Positions 28,182 through 36,761 of a stretch of 64,000 nucleotides of DNA are shown here, piece after piece. This DNA is from Methanofollis aquaemaris (lineage in GTDB: Archaea; Halobacteriota; Methanomicrobia; Methanomicrobiales; Methanofollaceae). The position numbers and the translations under genes were made by a program. Under the pieces are notes generated by a model. The model was not told where the DNA came from. It saw only the letters and a list, made by a program, of their open reading frames with translations, and searched no databases. The stretch is from positions 1,586,561 to 1,650,560 of the forward strand of contig NZ_CP036172.1 in the NCBI RefSeq assembly GCF_017357525.1. The letters are read 5' to 3'. Within the stretch, counting starts at the first letter, position 1, and the number at the start of each line of letters is the position of its first letter.

Positions 28182-28760
28182 ATGGTCACTCGTGAAGAGA
28201 TCTATAACGAATCAAAACGGGAGATCGCGGACAGTCTCCCAAAAATTCTCGTAGAGATCGTCATCGCATTCCTGATCTGGCTCTTTTCAGTTTACATCTT
28301 CATTCCACTCGCCGGAACACTGAGCGACCCGACCTTCCTCGGCCTGATCGGGCTCCAGTCACTGATCTCAGGGATCGTCATCGTCGCGCTCATCATCATC
28401 TTCATTGCCATCCTCAAGGAGGTCATCGACGTCACCAACGCCATTGCAGGGTATGCGACGCTCGCCTTTACCAAAGGTGAAGTTTCAAGTGACAAACTGA
28501 GCCGTTACCAGAGCGGGTTCAGGCTGATCGGTTACGTGCTCCTTGCCATCATCGCTTACCTCTTCTTCCTGCCGCTGATCGCCGGCATCCTCGGAGTACT
28601 CGCCGGCGTGATCTTGGTGCTCCTGGTCATCTGGGCGATCATCGTCCTCTTCCAGGCGGGGAGGATCTTCTCGGCAGAGATCGAAGAAAAGGCCGCCGAT
28701 TTTTCAAAGCGCGTTGAAAAACTGAAAGAAGAAGGGGAACCAGAGGAGAAAAAAGCGTGA
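28182..28760 (+). CDS. Multi-helix membrane protein with charged tail
   Basis: A protein of 192 residues with four membrane helices (about 22-44, 57-82, 115-136, 138-160) followed by a Lys/Glu-rich tail. 'GGTGA' lies 5 bases before the chosen ATG at 28182. No domain recognised; the repeated 'VIVALIIIFIAILKEVIDV' and 'GILGVLAGVILVLLVIW' helices are ordinary. The next two genes follow closely (18 bases, then an overlap). Confidence 0.65.
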   Translation: MVTREEIYNESKREIADSLPKILVEIVIAFLIWLFSVYIFIPLAGTLSDPTFLGLIGLQSLISGIVIVALIIIFIAILKEVIDVTNAIAGYATLAFTKGEVSSDKLSRYQSGFRLIGYVLLAIIAYLFFLPLIAGILGVLAGVILVLLVIWAIIVLFQAGRIFSAEIEEKAADFSKRVEKLKEEGEPEEKKA

Positions 28761-28778
28761 AAACGTGACAGGCCGGAC

Positions 28779-29033
28779 ATGAAAAGAATCCCCATTTTTT
28801 CCATTCTTCTGATGATCACGCTTGGTCTCACCGTCATCATTCCACATTTCCCGTTCCTCCTCGAATCGGCGGCATCGGCCCTCGGGATCGGTTTCGATCA
28901 GGTGCTCGCCCTCTTCATCGTCTTCATGCTCCTGCTGGCGATCCTTCTCTGTGTCCTCTTTGTCCTGGAGTCTGTCGCCATCCTCAGAGCACACTTCCCA
29001 TCCGCCCGGAGCAGGCCGGAGAGACAGTCGTGA
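28779..29033 (+). CDS. Small two-helix membrane protein
   Basis: A protein of 84 residues with two membrane helices (about 5-24 and 40-66). Its stop overlaps the GTG start of the AI-2E-type permease by 4 bases, so the two are translated together. No family recognised; perhaps an accessory subunit. Confidence 0.6.
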   Translation: MKRIPIFSILLMITLGLTVIIPHFPFLLESAASALGIGFDQVLALFIVFMLLLAILLCVLFVLESVAILRAHFPSARSRPERQS

Positions 29034-30034
29034 CCGGGGATGTCTCTCTCTCATCGCTCGCCTGCCTCCTCGTCATCGTGGCTATCCTGACGGCGGGCAT
29101 GCACCTCGCCGCCGCCCTGGTGAACCCCGTCCTCTTCGCGTTCGTCCTCTCAATCCTCACCACCCCCATCGTCCACCGCCTCGAAGCAAAAGGCATGCCC
29201 AGGTGGACGGCCGCGCTCGTCTGCGTCGGGGCGATCGTCGGGATCAGCCTGGCCCTGATCGCCTTTCTGAGCGCTTCGGTCATCCAGCTGGACCGGGCGC
29301 TCCCTGCCTACCAGGATCTCTTGAAGACACAGACCACCGGCCTTCAGGCAATGCTCGCCGGATGGGGGATCGATCTCGACCTCCAACCGCCCACATCATC
29401 AGAACAGGGATCGTTCATCCCACCCCTCGAAACGATCCTCACCGACCTCTCAGCCCTGGTGATCGATTTTCTGGTGATCATCATCGTCACCGTCTTCATG
29501 CTCCTCGAAGTCTCTGGCATCGAAAGAGAGAAGGAAATAACACCGTCGGTTGCAGACCTCCTCATCGGGTTCGGTGAGAAGTTGAACGGCTACGTGACCG
29601 CGAAATTCAGGGCCAGTCTGGCGACCGGTCTCATCACGACCGGCATTTTTCTGGTCATAGGTATCGAGACGCCGTTCCTGTGGGGACTGCTCATCTTTCT
29701 GCTGAGTTTCATCCCGTTCCTCGGGCTTCCCATCGCCTCCGTCCCTCCCATCGGACTGGCATGGCTGCAACACGGACTGGGCGGCGCACTCATCGTCCTG
29801 GTCGGGATCGCCGTCGTCGACCTTGTCTCCAGGAGCGTGTTCATCTCCGAACCCCCCGAACGGAGACTCGAACTCTCGCCGCTCGTCATCGTTCTCTCGG
29901 TCTTCTTCTGGACCTGGGTGCTGGGTGTCCCCGGACTGTTTCTGGCAGTCCCGCTCACGCTGATGGCGAAGGCCGTGCTGGAATACTCCGATGAAACCCG
30001 GTGGATCGCCGGTCTCCTTGGGCCCGCAGAATAA
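29030..30034 (+). CDS. AI-2E-family transporter (TerC/YdiK/PerM type)
   Basis: A protein of 334 residues with about eight membrane helices. N-terminal pair of helices, a 'NPVLFAFVLSILTTPIVHRL' segment, a central outside loop with a 'YQDLLKTQT' helix, and the C-terminal 'FIPFLGLPIASVPPIGLAW' plus 'LEYSDETRWI' are typical of the AI-2E transporter family (PF01594). Some members export peptides, quorum signals or sodium. GTG start, overlapping the preceding gene. Confidence 0.8.
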   Translation: MTGDVSLSSLACLLVIVAILTAGMHLAAALVNPVLFAFVLSILTTPIVHRLEAKGMPRWTAALVCVGAIVGISLALIAFLSASVIQLDRALPAYQDLLKTQTTGLQAMLAGWGIDLDLQPPTSSEQGSFIPPLETILTDLSALVIDFLVIIIVTVFMLLEVSGIEREKEITPSVADLLIGFGEKLNGYVTAKFRASLATGLITTGIFLVIGIETPFLWGLLIFLLSFIPFLGLPIASVPPIGLAWLQHGLGGALIVLVGIAVVDLVSRSVFISEPPERRLELSPLVIVLSVFFWTWVLGVPGLFLAVPLTLMAKAVLEYSDETRWIAGLLGPAE

Positions 30035-30330
30035 TGGGGAAGACAGGCGTCAGGCGGAAAGTCGCCGGAAAAACACTCGGCACCGCCACCCTCATCGCGA
30101 TCTTCCTCATCCTCGCAGGATCACTCGTGATGCGGATCCTGCATTTCTCCAGGGGTGCACTCGCCGTGGCCGGCGGACTGATCCTCCTTGTCCTCGCTCT
30201 GCGCATGTGCTTGCCGGCGGGGAGAAAGAAACCCCCGGCCCAATGAACGAGGAGCGCCTCATGGAAATGGCCATCCCGCTCCTCCTCAACCCGATCGGTA
30301 TGAACATAACGGTGGAAGGATTCCCCAAAC
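30034..30330 (+). pseudogene. Truncated MarC-family remnant
   Basis: A frame of 70 codons from the ATG overlapping the AI-2E stop holds 'GTATLIAIFLILAGSLVMRI' and 'ALAVAGGLILLVLALRM', the second and third helices of MarC (UPF0056). It ends at a TGA (30244). The next phase continues with 'ERLMEMAIPLLLNPIGMN', the following MarC segment, then runs into a dispersed repeat (about 30350-30440). MarC proteins are about 200 residues; the N-terminal helix and the last half are missing. Called a frameshifted relic, by eye. Confidence 0.5.
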
Positions 30331-30510
30331 CCCACACACACCCTTTACGATCGTTTTTCTCTTTGCTTGTCTCTCCTTTGCCTTCCCCACCCGATCCCGG
30401 AGGAGTACGGGGACTCGAACCCCCGGCGAAGGCGAAAAGGAAGGCGAATATTCAGAGGGACACAACGACAGAAGGATAAAAATTTCAACAGAGCCAAAAA
30501 AGAGAGTGGT

Positions 30511-31110
30511 TCAGAAATTGGGCGGCAAAAGTACGCCGTTGATCCCGTAGACTACGCCGTTGCCAGCCTCGATCTCTGACGTGGCCACCCTGATGCCGTT
30601 CACCGTCACATTGCCACCGACGGTTGCAACCTCGATCGAGGTTCCAGCAAGTGTCGTCAGGTTTGTGGGTGCTGCAAAATCAGCCGGAGTATACGTGCCT
30701 TCCACGATGTGACCGAGGACTAAAGGCCGCAGATCAATCTCAGGATATGCCCGCATCTCGGTCTCCTTGTCCCGTGGGATATACTCCTCCACCCCCTCAT
30801 CGAGCGGTACAAAGATCGTATACGGTCCCGGACCGGAAAGATCCTCATTGACCTCGGTCAGGTACACGAAGTCGAGAAAGGTGCGGTAGCTCCCGGCCTT
30901 AATCATCTCATTGACCAGGGTGTCGGCAACCTCAGCCGATGTCCCGGTCTCGTTCTCCATCCCGATGACCGCGGCAGGTGTTTCCTCCGCCGTTGTTTCG
31001 ACCGGAAGAGGTGTTGGTGTCGGTGTCGACGGTGCCTGCTGGGTACAACCCGCAATGAATGCCACTCCTACAACACAGAGGAGCACATAGAGCAGGATCA
31101 ATTTTTTCAT
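30511..31110 (-). CDS. Fasciclin-domain lipoprotein
   Basis: A protein of 199 residues from the start at 31110 (MKKLIL...). Signal peptide with lipobox 'VAFIAGC', a Thr/Pro-rich linker (PSTPTPTPLPVETTAEE), then one fasciclin domain: 'LDFVYLTEVNEDLSGPGPYT' with 'FVPLDEGVEEY' (motif H1), 'VLGHIVEGTY' and a closing 'GVVYGINGVLLPPN' (motif H2). Such proteins act in cell adhesion or envelope binding. Monocistronic. Confidence 0.85.
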   Translation of the reverse strand: MKKLILLYVLLCVVGVAFIAGCTQQAPSTPTPTPLPVETTAEETPAAVIGMENETGTSAEVADTLVNEMIKAGSYRTFLDFVYLTEVNEDLSGPGPYTIFVPLDEGVEEYIPRDKETEMRAYPEIDLRPLVLGHIVEGTYTPADFAAPTNLTTLAGTSIEVATVGGNVTVNGIRVATSEIEAGNGVVYGINGVLLPPNF

Positions 31111-31324
31111 CCCAAATCCCCCCATATTCCGCTGAGCGGTTTTACTATCCAGAACACAATCTCACATATATACATTTTTATAATTGACGTGCCCCGCCCA
31201 CTGCAGAAGAAACCCCGGAAACAAAGACTGAGGGCTATAATTCTTCTATCTTCAGATCCGCCGCCAGCATTTCACCCAAACATAAAAGCAGGCAGATAAA
31301 TACCCCCACACCCCAGTCCCTTCT

Positions 31325-32344
31325 ATGCAATGCCCGGTCTGCGGTGCCGCCTGTCTTCAGGACGCAGGTTCGGTGCTCGACACCCTCCAGAACGTCTTCG
31401 CCCCCTGCGACAGGTGCGCCGCCGTCCCCCTCGACAAACGCCGTCCTCTCCCCGCGGATTATGAACCGGCACCCCCCTGCCGATGCGGGCACCGGTTCAT
31501 CGACGACGTCTTCGCCGCCTGCTACCTGATCTTCATCGAAGAAGGGATCTTCACCGGCGCTGAGGCGCTCGGTGCCATCGCCACCCCGGTCGTCAACCCC
31601 GGGTTTGTGATGGCCTCCCCTCCTTTCCTCCCCCAGCATAGTCTCGTCATCCTCTCCCCGCACCCGAACCTCACAGCGGCCGACCGGATCGTCCGCGAGG
31701 TGCCTGAAGTGCAGGGGGTTGTCCGGACAGGCGCGACCGTCCCGGGTGTCGGACCCGATGGAGCCCTCGCCTCCCACACCCTGCTGGCAGGCTGCGACGT
31801 CCAGGCAAACATCTTCCCGACATCTTTCGGAGACCTTGTGGTGTACAAGGAACTCTCGTGTCTCCACCTCGAGTTCCCGCTCCCTGCCAATCCGAAGATC
31901 CGCGCCGTCGAACGGGCATTACGACGCGAGAAGCCGAGCGTCTTTGTCGATGCCTGTTGCGGGGCCGGCACCCTCGGCCTCGCCGCCGCGCTCGCGGGAA
32001 CCCCCGAAGTCGTCTTCAACGACGCCTACGGCCCGGCGACCTTCTGGACGGCGGTCAACCTCATGGTAAACCGCAAAGCACTGCTCATCGATGAGGTCAT
32101 CCTCCATTCCGAACGTAGCGACCTTCCTGCAGTCAGCAGTGAGCCAATCCTCGTTGCCGAAGGCCTCGGAGAACAACACATCGCCGTTTACCTGGGTGAC
32201 TTCAATCGCCTCCCGGCCGCCTTCCCACCGGCTTCCCGGAGCCTTACCGCGCTTGACATCTTTGGAAAAGAGGAAAACCAGGCCTGCGCGGCCGCGCTCG
32301 ATCGGTGGAAGAATGCCGGGGGAGGGAAGGCATTTATCCCGTGA
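31325..32344 (+). CDS. Zn-finger plus methyltransferase-like protein of methanogens
   Basis: A protein of 339 residues. It opens with a Cys-rich section ('CPVCGAAC' and 'CDRCAAVP', with 'CRCGHRF') and later has a SAM-binding-like motif 'FVDACCGAGTLGLAAALAG' followed by 'EVVFNDAYGPATFWT'. This suggests a methyltransferase acting on RNA or protein, but no precise family is recognised. A TATA-like 'gataaatac' at about 31295 puts transcription start at the ATG, so it is probably leaderless. The SRP RNA gene follows directly. Confidence 0.6.
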   Translation: MQCPVCGAACLQDAGSVLDTLQNVFAPCDRCAAVPLDKRRPLPADYEPAPPCRCGHRFIDDVFAACYLIFIEEGIFTGAEALGAIATPVVNPGFVMASPPFLPQHSLVILSPHPNLTAADRIVREVPEVQGVVRTGATVPGVGPDGALASHTLLAGCDVQANIFPTSFGDLVVYKELSCLHLEFPLPANPKIRAVERALRREKPSVFVDACCGAGTLGLAAALAGTPEVVFNDAYGPATFWTAVNLMVNRKALLIDEVILHSERSDLPAVSSEPILVAEGLGEQHIAVYLGDFNRLPAAFPPASRSLTALDIFGKEENQACAAALDRWKNAGGGKAFIP

Positions 32345-32358
32345 GCCATAGTATATAT

Positions 32359-32666
32359 GGGGACTAGCCTGGGTGGTTAGGCGTCACCTGTAAGCCGAAA
32401 ACGCCGATACGCGGCGGGCGAAGTCCGAGGAAGGCCTTGGCGATCTGTAGGCGCCCTGTGCTTCCCGACTGAGAAGCCTTGTCCCATGAGGTCGATGGCC
32501 AGGGATCGATGCTCCGTAGGGAGCGGAGACCTGTTGTCGCGGAAACCGGTCCAGGCCCGGAAGGGAGCAGACTTACCGTGAACATACGGCGCCCATGGGA
32601 GTGCGGGGTGGAGAAGGGGAGCCCCGGCAAGTGCAGGCACGCATTGTCGACCAAGGACACGTCCCC
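32359..32666 (+). ncRNA. Signal recognition particle (7S) RNA
   Basis: About 308 bases. The ends pair (GGGGAC at 32359 with GTCCCC at 32661). Near the start, 'ctgggtggttaggcg' and the later 'cacctgtaagccg' form the 5' domain. Helix 8 carries the SRP54-binding core 'ggtccaggcccggaaggga' and 'gcagactt'. A TATA-like element at about 32331 is 25-28 bases before the first base. The mdh start codon is only 14 bases past the 3' end. Confidence 0.93.
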
Positions 32667-32680
32667 AACTATTGATTTCT

Positions 32681-33625
32681 ATGGCAAAAGTCACGATCAT
32701 CGGAGCCACCGGGAGACTGGGCTCTTTTGCATCCCATCCCATCGCCGGGATCCCGCGTGTGGACGAGGTTCTCCTTATGGGAAGACCGGGCAGAGAAAAC
32801 CTGCTTGCCGGACTTGCTCACGACCTCACCGACTCGTGTGCTGCCAGAGGGATCTGGACTGAAATCTCTTCAAGCACCAGAGAAGAGGACTGCGCCGACT
32901 CAGATATCATCGTGATCACCGCAGGTGCTCCGCGGCACGAAGGGCAGGACCGTATCGATCTCGCCCTCGCAAATGCCAGGATCATCAGACCTATCGCGGA
33001 GTCGGTCGGACGCCACGCCCCGAACGCTATCGTCATGATGGTTACGAACCCGGTCGACGTGATGACCGCGGTCGCCCTCCGATACTCGGGGATGGAGCCA
33101 AAACAGGTCTTCGGCCTGGGTACCCATCTCGACTCGATGCGACTCAAGGCGCTCATCGCCGATTACTTCCATGTCCATGTGAGCGAGGTCCACACCAGGA
33201 TCATCGGCGAACATGGGGAGAGCATGGTCCCGCTCTGGTCGGCAACGACGATCGGCGGCATCAGGATCTCGAACCTGCCGGCATTTTCGGGCCTGCCGAT
33301 GGACGAGATGATGCAGCGGGTCAAGAGCAGCGGGAGTTTTATTATCAAGAACAACGGGGCTACTATTTACGGCCCTGGCGACGCAATCGCCACCCTCGTC
33401 GAGACGATTCTGGGCAACGAGAACCGGATCCTCACGGTCTCCAGTTACATCAAGAGCGAAGTCCACAATGTCGGCGACGCCTGTATCGGGGTGCCGGCGC
33501 GGGTCAACCGCAGGGGTGTCTTTCCGGTACCGATCCGGATCGAGGAGAGCGAACTCGATGCCTTCCGCAGTTCTGTCGGAAAGATCCGGGCAATCACCGG
33601 AGAAATTCTGGAAAAATTGGAATAA
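32681..33625 (+). CDS. mdh: Malate dehydrogenase (LDH/MDH family)
   Basis: A protein of 314 residues. N-terminal dinucleotide fold with 'VTIIGATGRLGSFAS', 'VITAGAPRHEGQDRIDLALA' (substrate loop), 'VTNPVDVMT' and the catalytic His in 'TRIIGEHGESMVPLWS'. It interconverts malate and oxaloacetate, in methanogens mainly for the partial citric acid cycle. The ATG at 32681 is preferred over a TTG at 32672. The leader, if any, must lie in the SRP RNA. Convergent with aEF-1beta, only 2 bases apart at the stops. Confidence 0.9.
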   Translation: MAKVTIIGATGRLGSFASHPIAGIPRVDEVLLMGRPGRENLLAGLAHDLTDSCAARGIWTEISSSTREEDCADSDIIVITAGAPRHEGQDRIDLALANARIIRPIAESVGRHAPNAIVMMVTNPVDVMTAVALRYSGMEPKQVFGLGTHLDSMRLKALIADYFHVHVSEVHTRIIGEHGESMVPLWSATTIGGIRISNLPAFSGLPMDEMMQRVKSSGSFIIKNNGATIYGPGDAIATLVETILGNENRILTVSSYIKSEVHNVGDACIGVPARVNRRGVFPVPIRIEESELDAFRSSVGKIRAITGEILEKLE

Positions 33626-33627
33626 TT

Positions 33628-33888
33628 TTAGATCATCCGGTTGACATCGGTGATCTCGGCGCTCGCGATGCCTTCGACACCGGCGAGCTCGGACTCAAGC
33701 GCGTCAGTCGCACCTTCTTCGTCCTCGATGACCGCGGCGACCTTCAGTGCCGAGAGACCAAAACCGATCGGCTCCTCCTGAATGTCGTCAACGCCCGGTG
33801 CTGCAGCCCTGACCGCTTCTTTCAACGCCTCGATCGGAATTTCGGCTGATTCGGGCATCAGTTTCAGAATGACTGCCACTTTTCCCAT
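33628..33888 (-). CDS. ef1b: Translation elongation factor 1-beta (aEF-1beta)
   Basis: A protein of 86 residues, the archaeal single-domain nucleotide exchange factor for aEF-1alpha. It begins 'MGKVAVILKLMPESAEI' and holds 'IQEEPIGFGLSALKVAAVIE' and a final 'GIASAEITDVNRMI'. The start at 33888 matches the family's natural N-terminus. It lies 5 bases after a small Zn-ribbon gene, the usual partner. Confidence 0.93.
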   Translation of the reverse strand: MGKVAVILKLMPESAEIPIEALKEAVRAAAPGVDDIQEEPIGFGLSALKVAAVIEDEEGATDALESELAGVEGIASAEITDVNRMI

Positions 33889-33893
33889 ATTCT

Positions 33894-34049
33894 TCACGGC
33901 CCCTGGAACCCGCACTTGGTACAGGTGTATCCGATGCTCTGTTCCCTGCACTGCGGGCAGCGCCTGATCTCATTCCCACATTTCGGACACGCAAACTTGG
34001 TTGCTCCGCCTTCCGCGAGCGGGGCATTACATGAGGTGCATTTCTCCAT
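33894..34049 (-). CDS. Small Zn-ribbon translation-associated protein (HVO_2753-like)
   Basis: A protein of 51 residues with four CxxC knuckles: CTSC, CPKC, CPQC and CTKC, enough for two zinc sites. Family COG2888, found throughout archaea beside aEF-1beta, binds RNA and is thought to act in translation. Start at 34049 (MEKCTSC) or 34055 (MAMEK) - both near equal. Confidence 0.85.
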   Translation of the reverse strand: MEKCTSCNAPLAEGGATKFACPKCGNEIRRCPQCREQSIGYTCTKCGFQGP

Positions 34050-34101
34050 AGCCATAGAAAATCCCCAACAAAGAGTTATTGATCTTTGCACCTAGCGACA
34101 A

Positions 34102-34692
34102 TTAAATGCTTGGATGGACGCGGGTGCAGACCACCCGCTCTTCTCTGAGGAGCGCAGCAAGGCGGCCTGCTGAACGCCCGTTGACTATTTTAGCCCAGAT
34201 ATGATGCTCAAAGAGATACGAAAGGAGGGAAAGGTCGACCTCCTCACAGGCATAGGGCTCAAAAACTTCCGAGACAAATGTGCCGTCTTTCGTAAGCCCA
34301 TCAACCGATTTAACCATTACAAGAGGGATTCCGAGTTCGCCGGCGACCCAGGCGGCGATGGTGTCGGAGGTGATCTCCCAGGAGTGGGGGAGAGGGTCGC
34401 GGGCTCGCATGAGGGTGTACGGAAGAAGAACTGAAGGACGGTCAGGGACTACCAGGTCTCCGGTCGGGTGCAGCCCGAATGAAGAGAGGTACCACCCATA
34501 GGCCTCCATCGCTGAGATGGCCATCCAGTGGGCCGGGGTGGATGGGGGATCGAGGGCGCGGACGGCGTCGGCGAACCCTCCACCCCCGGGAACGATCAGG
34601 GCAGGCCGGCCTGCGTCGATGATCTCGTCGACGACCGCGCCGGCACGGTCCATCAGGCTCCCTCCGATCTTGACGACGACCGCCGTTTCCAT
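34102..34692 (-). CDS. mfnE: Amino acid kinase family protein, probably MfnE
   Basis: A protein of 196 residues. It opens 'METAVVVKIGGSLMDRAG' (the amino acid kinase phosphate loop), followed by 'ALIVPGGGGFADAVR' and 'LPHSWEITSDTIAAWVA'. The size and the early stop after a single domain match MfnE, a kinase of methanofuran side-chain synthesis in methanogens; other small kinases of the family remain possible. A longer frame starts at 34737 but METAVVV is the natural start. Confidence 0.65.
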   Translation of the reverse strand: METAVVVKIGGSLMDRAGAVVDEIIDAGRPALIVPGGGGFADAVRALDPPSTPAHWMAISAMEAYGWYLSSFGLHPTGDLVVPDRPSVLLPYTLMRARDPLPHSWEITSDTIAAWVAGELGIPLVMVKSVDGLTKDGTFVSEVFEPYACEEVDLSLLSYLFEHHIWAKIVNGRSAGRLAALLREERVVCTRVHPSI

Positions 34693-34745
34693 AGGATCAA
34701 GGTGGGTGAGAGGGATATAAAAAGCAGGGCGGGCCACAGAGATCC

Positions 34746-36416
34746 ATGCTGCGGCGCGCCCCCCTCTGCCTGCTCATCGCCTTAACACTCCTCGCCGCGC
34801 CGGTGGCGGCTGTCCAGATCGTCGAGTTCTGTCCCGACCCCTACCGCGCCGGAGAGCCGGACGAGTATTTTGTCCTTGAAGCGGAGGGAAGTCTCGATGG
34901 TGTCGCCGTCACCGACGGCGAAGGGACGCTCAAGTTTCCGCCGAACTCAATGGCTACAGGCCAGGTGACAGTAGCCAGAGAGGCGACCGGATTCCTCCGG
35001 ACCCATGGCCGTCTCCCCGACTATGAGATCCTGGACACCGACCCCACCGTCTCCGGGGTGCTCGGGGGGGGGCGGTTCAGGCTGGCCAACAAAGAGGACA
35101 GCATCGCTCTTCTCATTGACGGGGCCACCGTCCAGGAGGTCGAATGGCCCGAGGATGTCGAGGCCAGGGAAGGGCAGGTCCACTTCCTCGAGGGTGGCGT
35201 CTGGGATCCCCACCCCCGACTCCTGGGCCAGTCGCGCTTTTTTCCCGAGACCTTCGAGAACGCCACCGTCACCCTCTTCGTCTCCCCTGATTGCTCGTAC
35301 GAGGTCTTTGAGAGTGCTCTCGGTACGGCGAAGAAAAGGGTCGAGGTCAATGTCTATGAGTTCACCCATCCCGGGATCGCAGCGATGCTTGCAGAGGCCG
35401 GAGACCGGGGTGTCGAGGTCTCGGTCCTTCTGGAGGGTGGGCCGGTCGGTGGGATCTCCCCCGAGGAAGAGGCGGTCGCGGCGACACTCACCGCCCACGG
35501 GGCCGAGGTCAGGATGATGACCTCGACCCCTGAGGCCCATGCGAAGTACCGTTTCGACCATGCCAAGTACTTCGTCGTCGACAACGAGAGTGTCCTGATC
35601 ACCTCGGAGAATTTCAAACCAAGTGGGATCCCTGAACCCGGTATGAGAGGAAACCGGGGTTGGGGCGCGTGGGTGGAGGACACGAGGGTCGCGAGATATT
35701 TTGCGACCGTCTACAGGTGGGACACCAGAGGCGGCGACATTGCCGCCGCGCCCACCGGCGGGAGGCCCGGAGAGGACGGCGGTTATGAAGAGTATGACCC
35801 GGCCTTCTCCCCTCTGACCGTCAGGGGGGCGCGGGTGACACCGATCCTCGCCCCGGAAACAAGTTCTATGGTCGTCAATCTCATTGCCGAAGCAGATGAA
35901 CAGGTTCTCATCGAGCAGGCATCCATCAGAAACAGCACTGCGGGTGGACCAAACCGGTTCCTGGCCGCGGCGATCGATGCCGCCAGGCGGGGGGTCGAGG
36001 TGCGGGTGCTCCTTGACGCTGCCTGGTTCAATGTCGAGGGCGCAAAGGACAACGATGAGATGGTGACCTGGATCAACGAGGTCGCCAGGACAGAGAAACT
36101 CCCACTTGAGGCGAGGTGCATCGACCTGGACGCCGCCGGACTTGTCAAGGTCCACACCAAGGGCGTGATCGTCGACAACAGCAGCGTGCTCATCTCAAGT
36201 ATCAACTGGAACGACAACTCGGCAGATTTCAACCGGGAGGCCGGCGTCATCATCGAACATCCGGAGGCCGCTGGATATTTTGTCGCTGCCTTCGAAGCCG
36301 ACTGGGAGGCAGGGGGACAAACTCTGAATGAGACCTACGATAGCAGACTCATATGGGCAGCCGGTATCGTCTTCGTCTTCTTTATCCTCTACCTGTTGAG
36401 GAGGAAAAGGCGTTAA
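34746..36416 (+). CDS. Exported, membrane-anchored PLD-family protein with lamin-tail-like domain
   Basis: A protein of 556 residues. Signal peptide (about 1-22), a lamin-tail-like beta domain (about 24-150, 'QIVEFCPDPYRAGEPDEYF'), then two phospholipase D halves with 'HAKYFVVDNESVLITSENF' and 'HTKGVIVDNSSVLISSINWN' (HxK motifs present, the downstream Asp/Asn present), and a C-terminal membrane helix (about 533-549) followed by basic residues. It acts outside the cell, as a lipase or nuclease. Both HKD motifs look complete. Divergent from the mfnE gene by 53 bases. Confidence 0.82.
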   Translation: MLRRAPLCLLIALTLLAAPVAAVQIVEFCPDPYRAGEPDEYFVLEAEGSLDGVAVTDGEGTLKFPPNSMATGQVTVAREATGFLRTHGRLPDYEILDTDPTVSGVLGGGRFRLANKEDSIALLIDGATVQEVEWPEDVEAREGQVHFLEGGVWDPHPRLLGQSRFFPETFENATVTLFVSPDCSYEVFESALGTAKKRVEVNVYEFTHPGIAAMLAEAGDRGVEVSVLLEGGPVGGISPEEEAVAATLTAHGAEVRMMTSTPEAHAKYRFDHAKYFVVDNESVLITSENFKPSGIPEPGMRGNRGWGAWVEDTRVARYFATVYRWDTRGGDIAAAPTGGRPGEDGGYEEYDPAFSPLTVRGARVTPILAPETSSMVVNLIAEADEQVLIEQASIRNSTAGGPNRFLAAAIDAARRGVEVRVLLDAAWFNVEGAKDNDEMVTWINEVARTEKLPLEARCIDLDAAGLVKVHTKGVIVDNSSVLISSINWNDNSADFNREAGVIIEHPEAAGYFVAAFEADWEAGGQTLNETYDSRLIWAAGIVFVFFILYLLRRKRR

Positions 36417-36457
36417 TCAGCCTGTTCGGATCCTGAGAAAAAGAGAGTTCTTTGCGT

Positions 36458-36691
36458 TCAGATCGCCTCAGCAACTTCCTGAGGCCTGCACTCGTAGATG
36501 ATCTGGCGTGCGTCCTTGAAGTTGAACTTCTCGATGATGAGATTGTTCTCCTTCAGCCTCTTCAGGGCATATCTGACCGTCCGCGGAGCAAGACTCGAGT
36601 TCCTGACGAGATCTTTGTGCGTCATCGCACCACCGTCCTCAAGGATCAGAAGTACCTTCCTCGAGGAGGGAGGGAGGGAGGTTTGGTGCAT
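36458..36691 (-). CDS. Small winged-helix regulator
   Basis: A protein of 77 residues. HTH: 'SSRKVLLILEDGGAMTHKDL', recognition helix 'SLAPRTVRYALKRLKENNL', wing 'IIEKFNFKDARQIIYECRP'. It is divergent from the next gene across a 70-base gap. A GTTAAC-aac-GTTAAC dyad (36700-36714) sits just in front of its start, suggesting self-regulation. Confidence 0.75.
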   Translation of the reverse strand: MHQTSLPPSSRKVLLILEDGGAMTHKDLVRNSSLAPRTVRYALKRLKENNLIIEKFNFKDARQIIYECRPQEVAEAI

Positions 36692-36699
36692 ACACTATA

Positions 36700-36714
36700 G
36701 TTAACAACGTTAAC
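36700..36714. promoter_or_regulatory. GTTAAC-N3-GTTAAC operator-like dyad
   Basis: Two palindromic GTTAAC hexamers 3 bases apart, between the wHTH gene (start 36691) and the TATA-like 'acatatataaaag' at about 36731-36743. That TATA reads in both directions: on the minus strand the expected transcription start falls in the dyad, so binding would block the regulator's own gene; on the plus strand it points to a leaderless start at 36762. Confidence 0.5.
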
Positions 36715-36761
36715 ATAAGAAGGTATCGGGCACATATATAAAAGATCACAATATATTTACT

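Noticed and set aside
34947-36155. A 402-codon minus-strand frame opposite the PLD gene
   Set aside because: Shadow frame; the plus strand has signal peptide, two HKD motifs and a membrane anchor.
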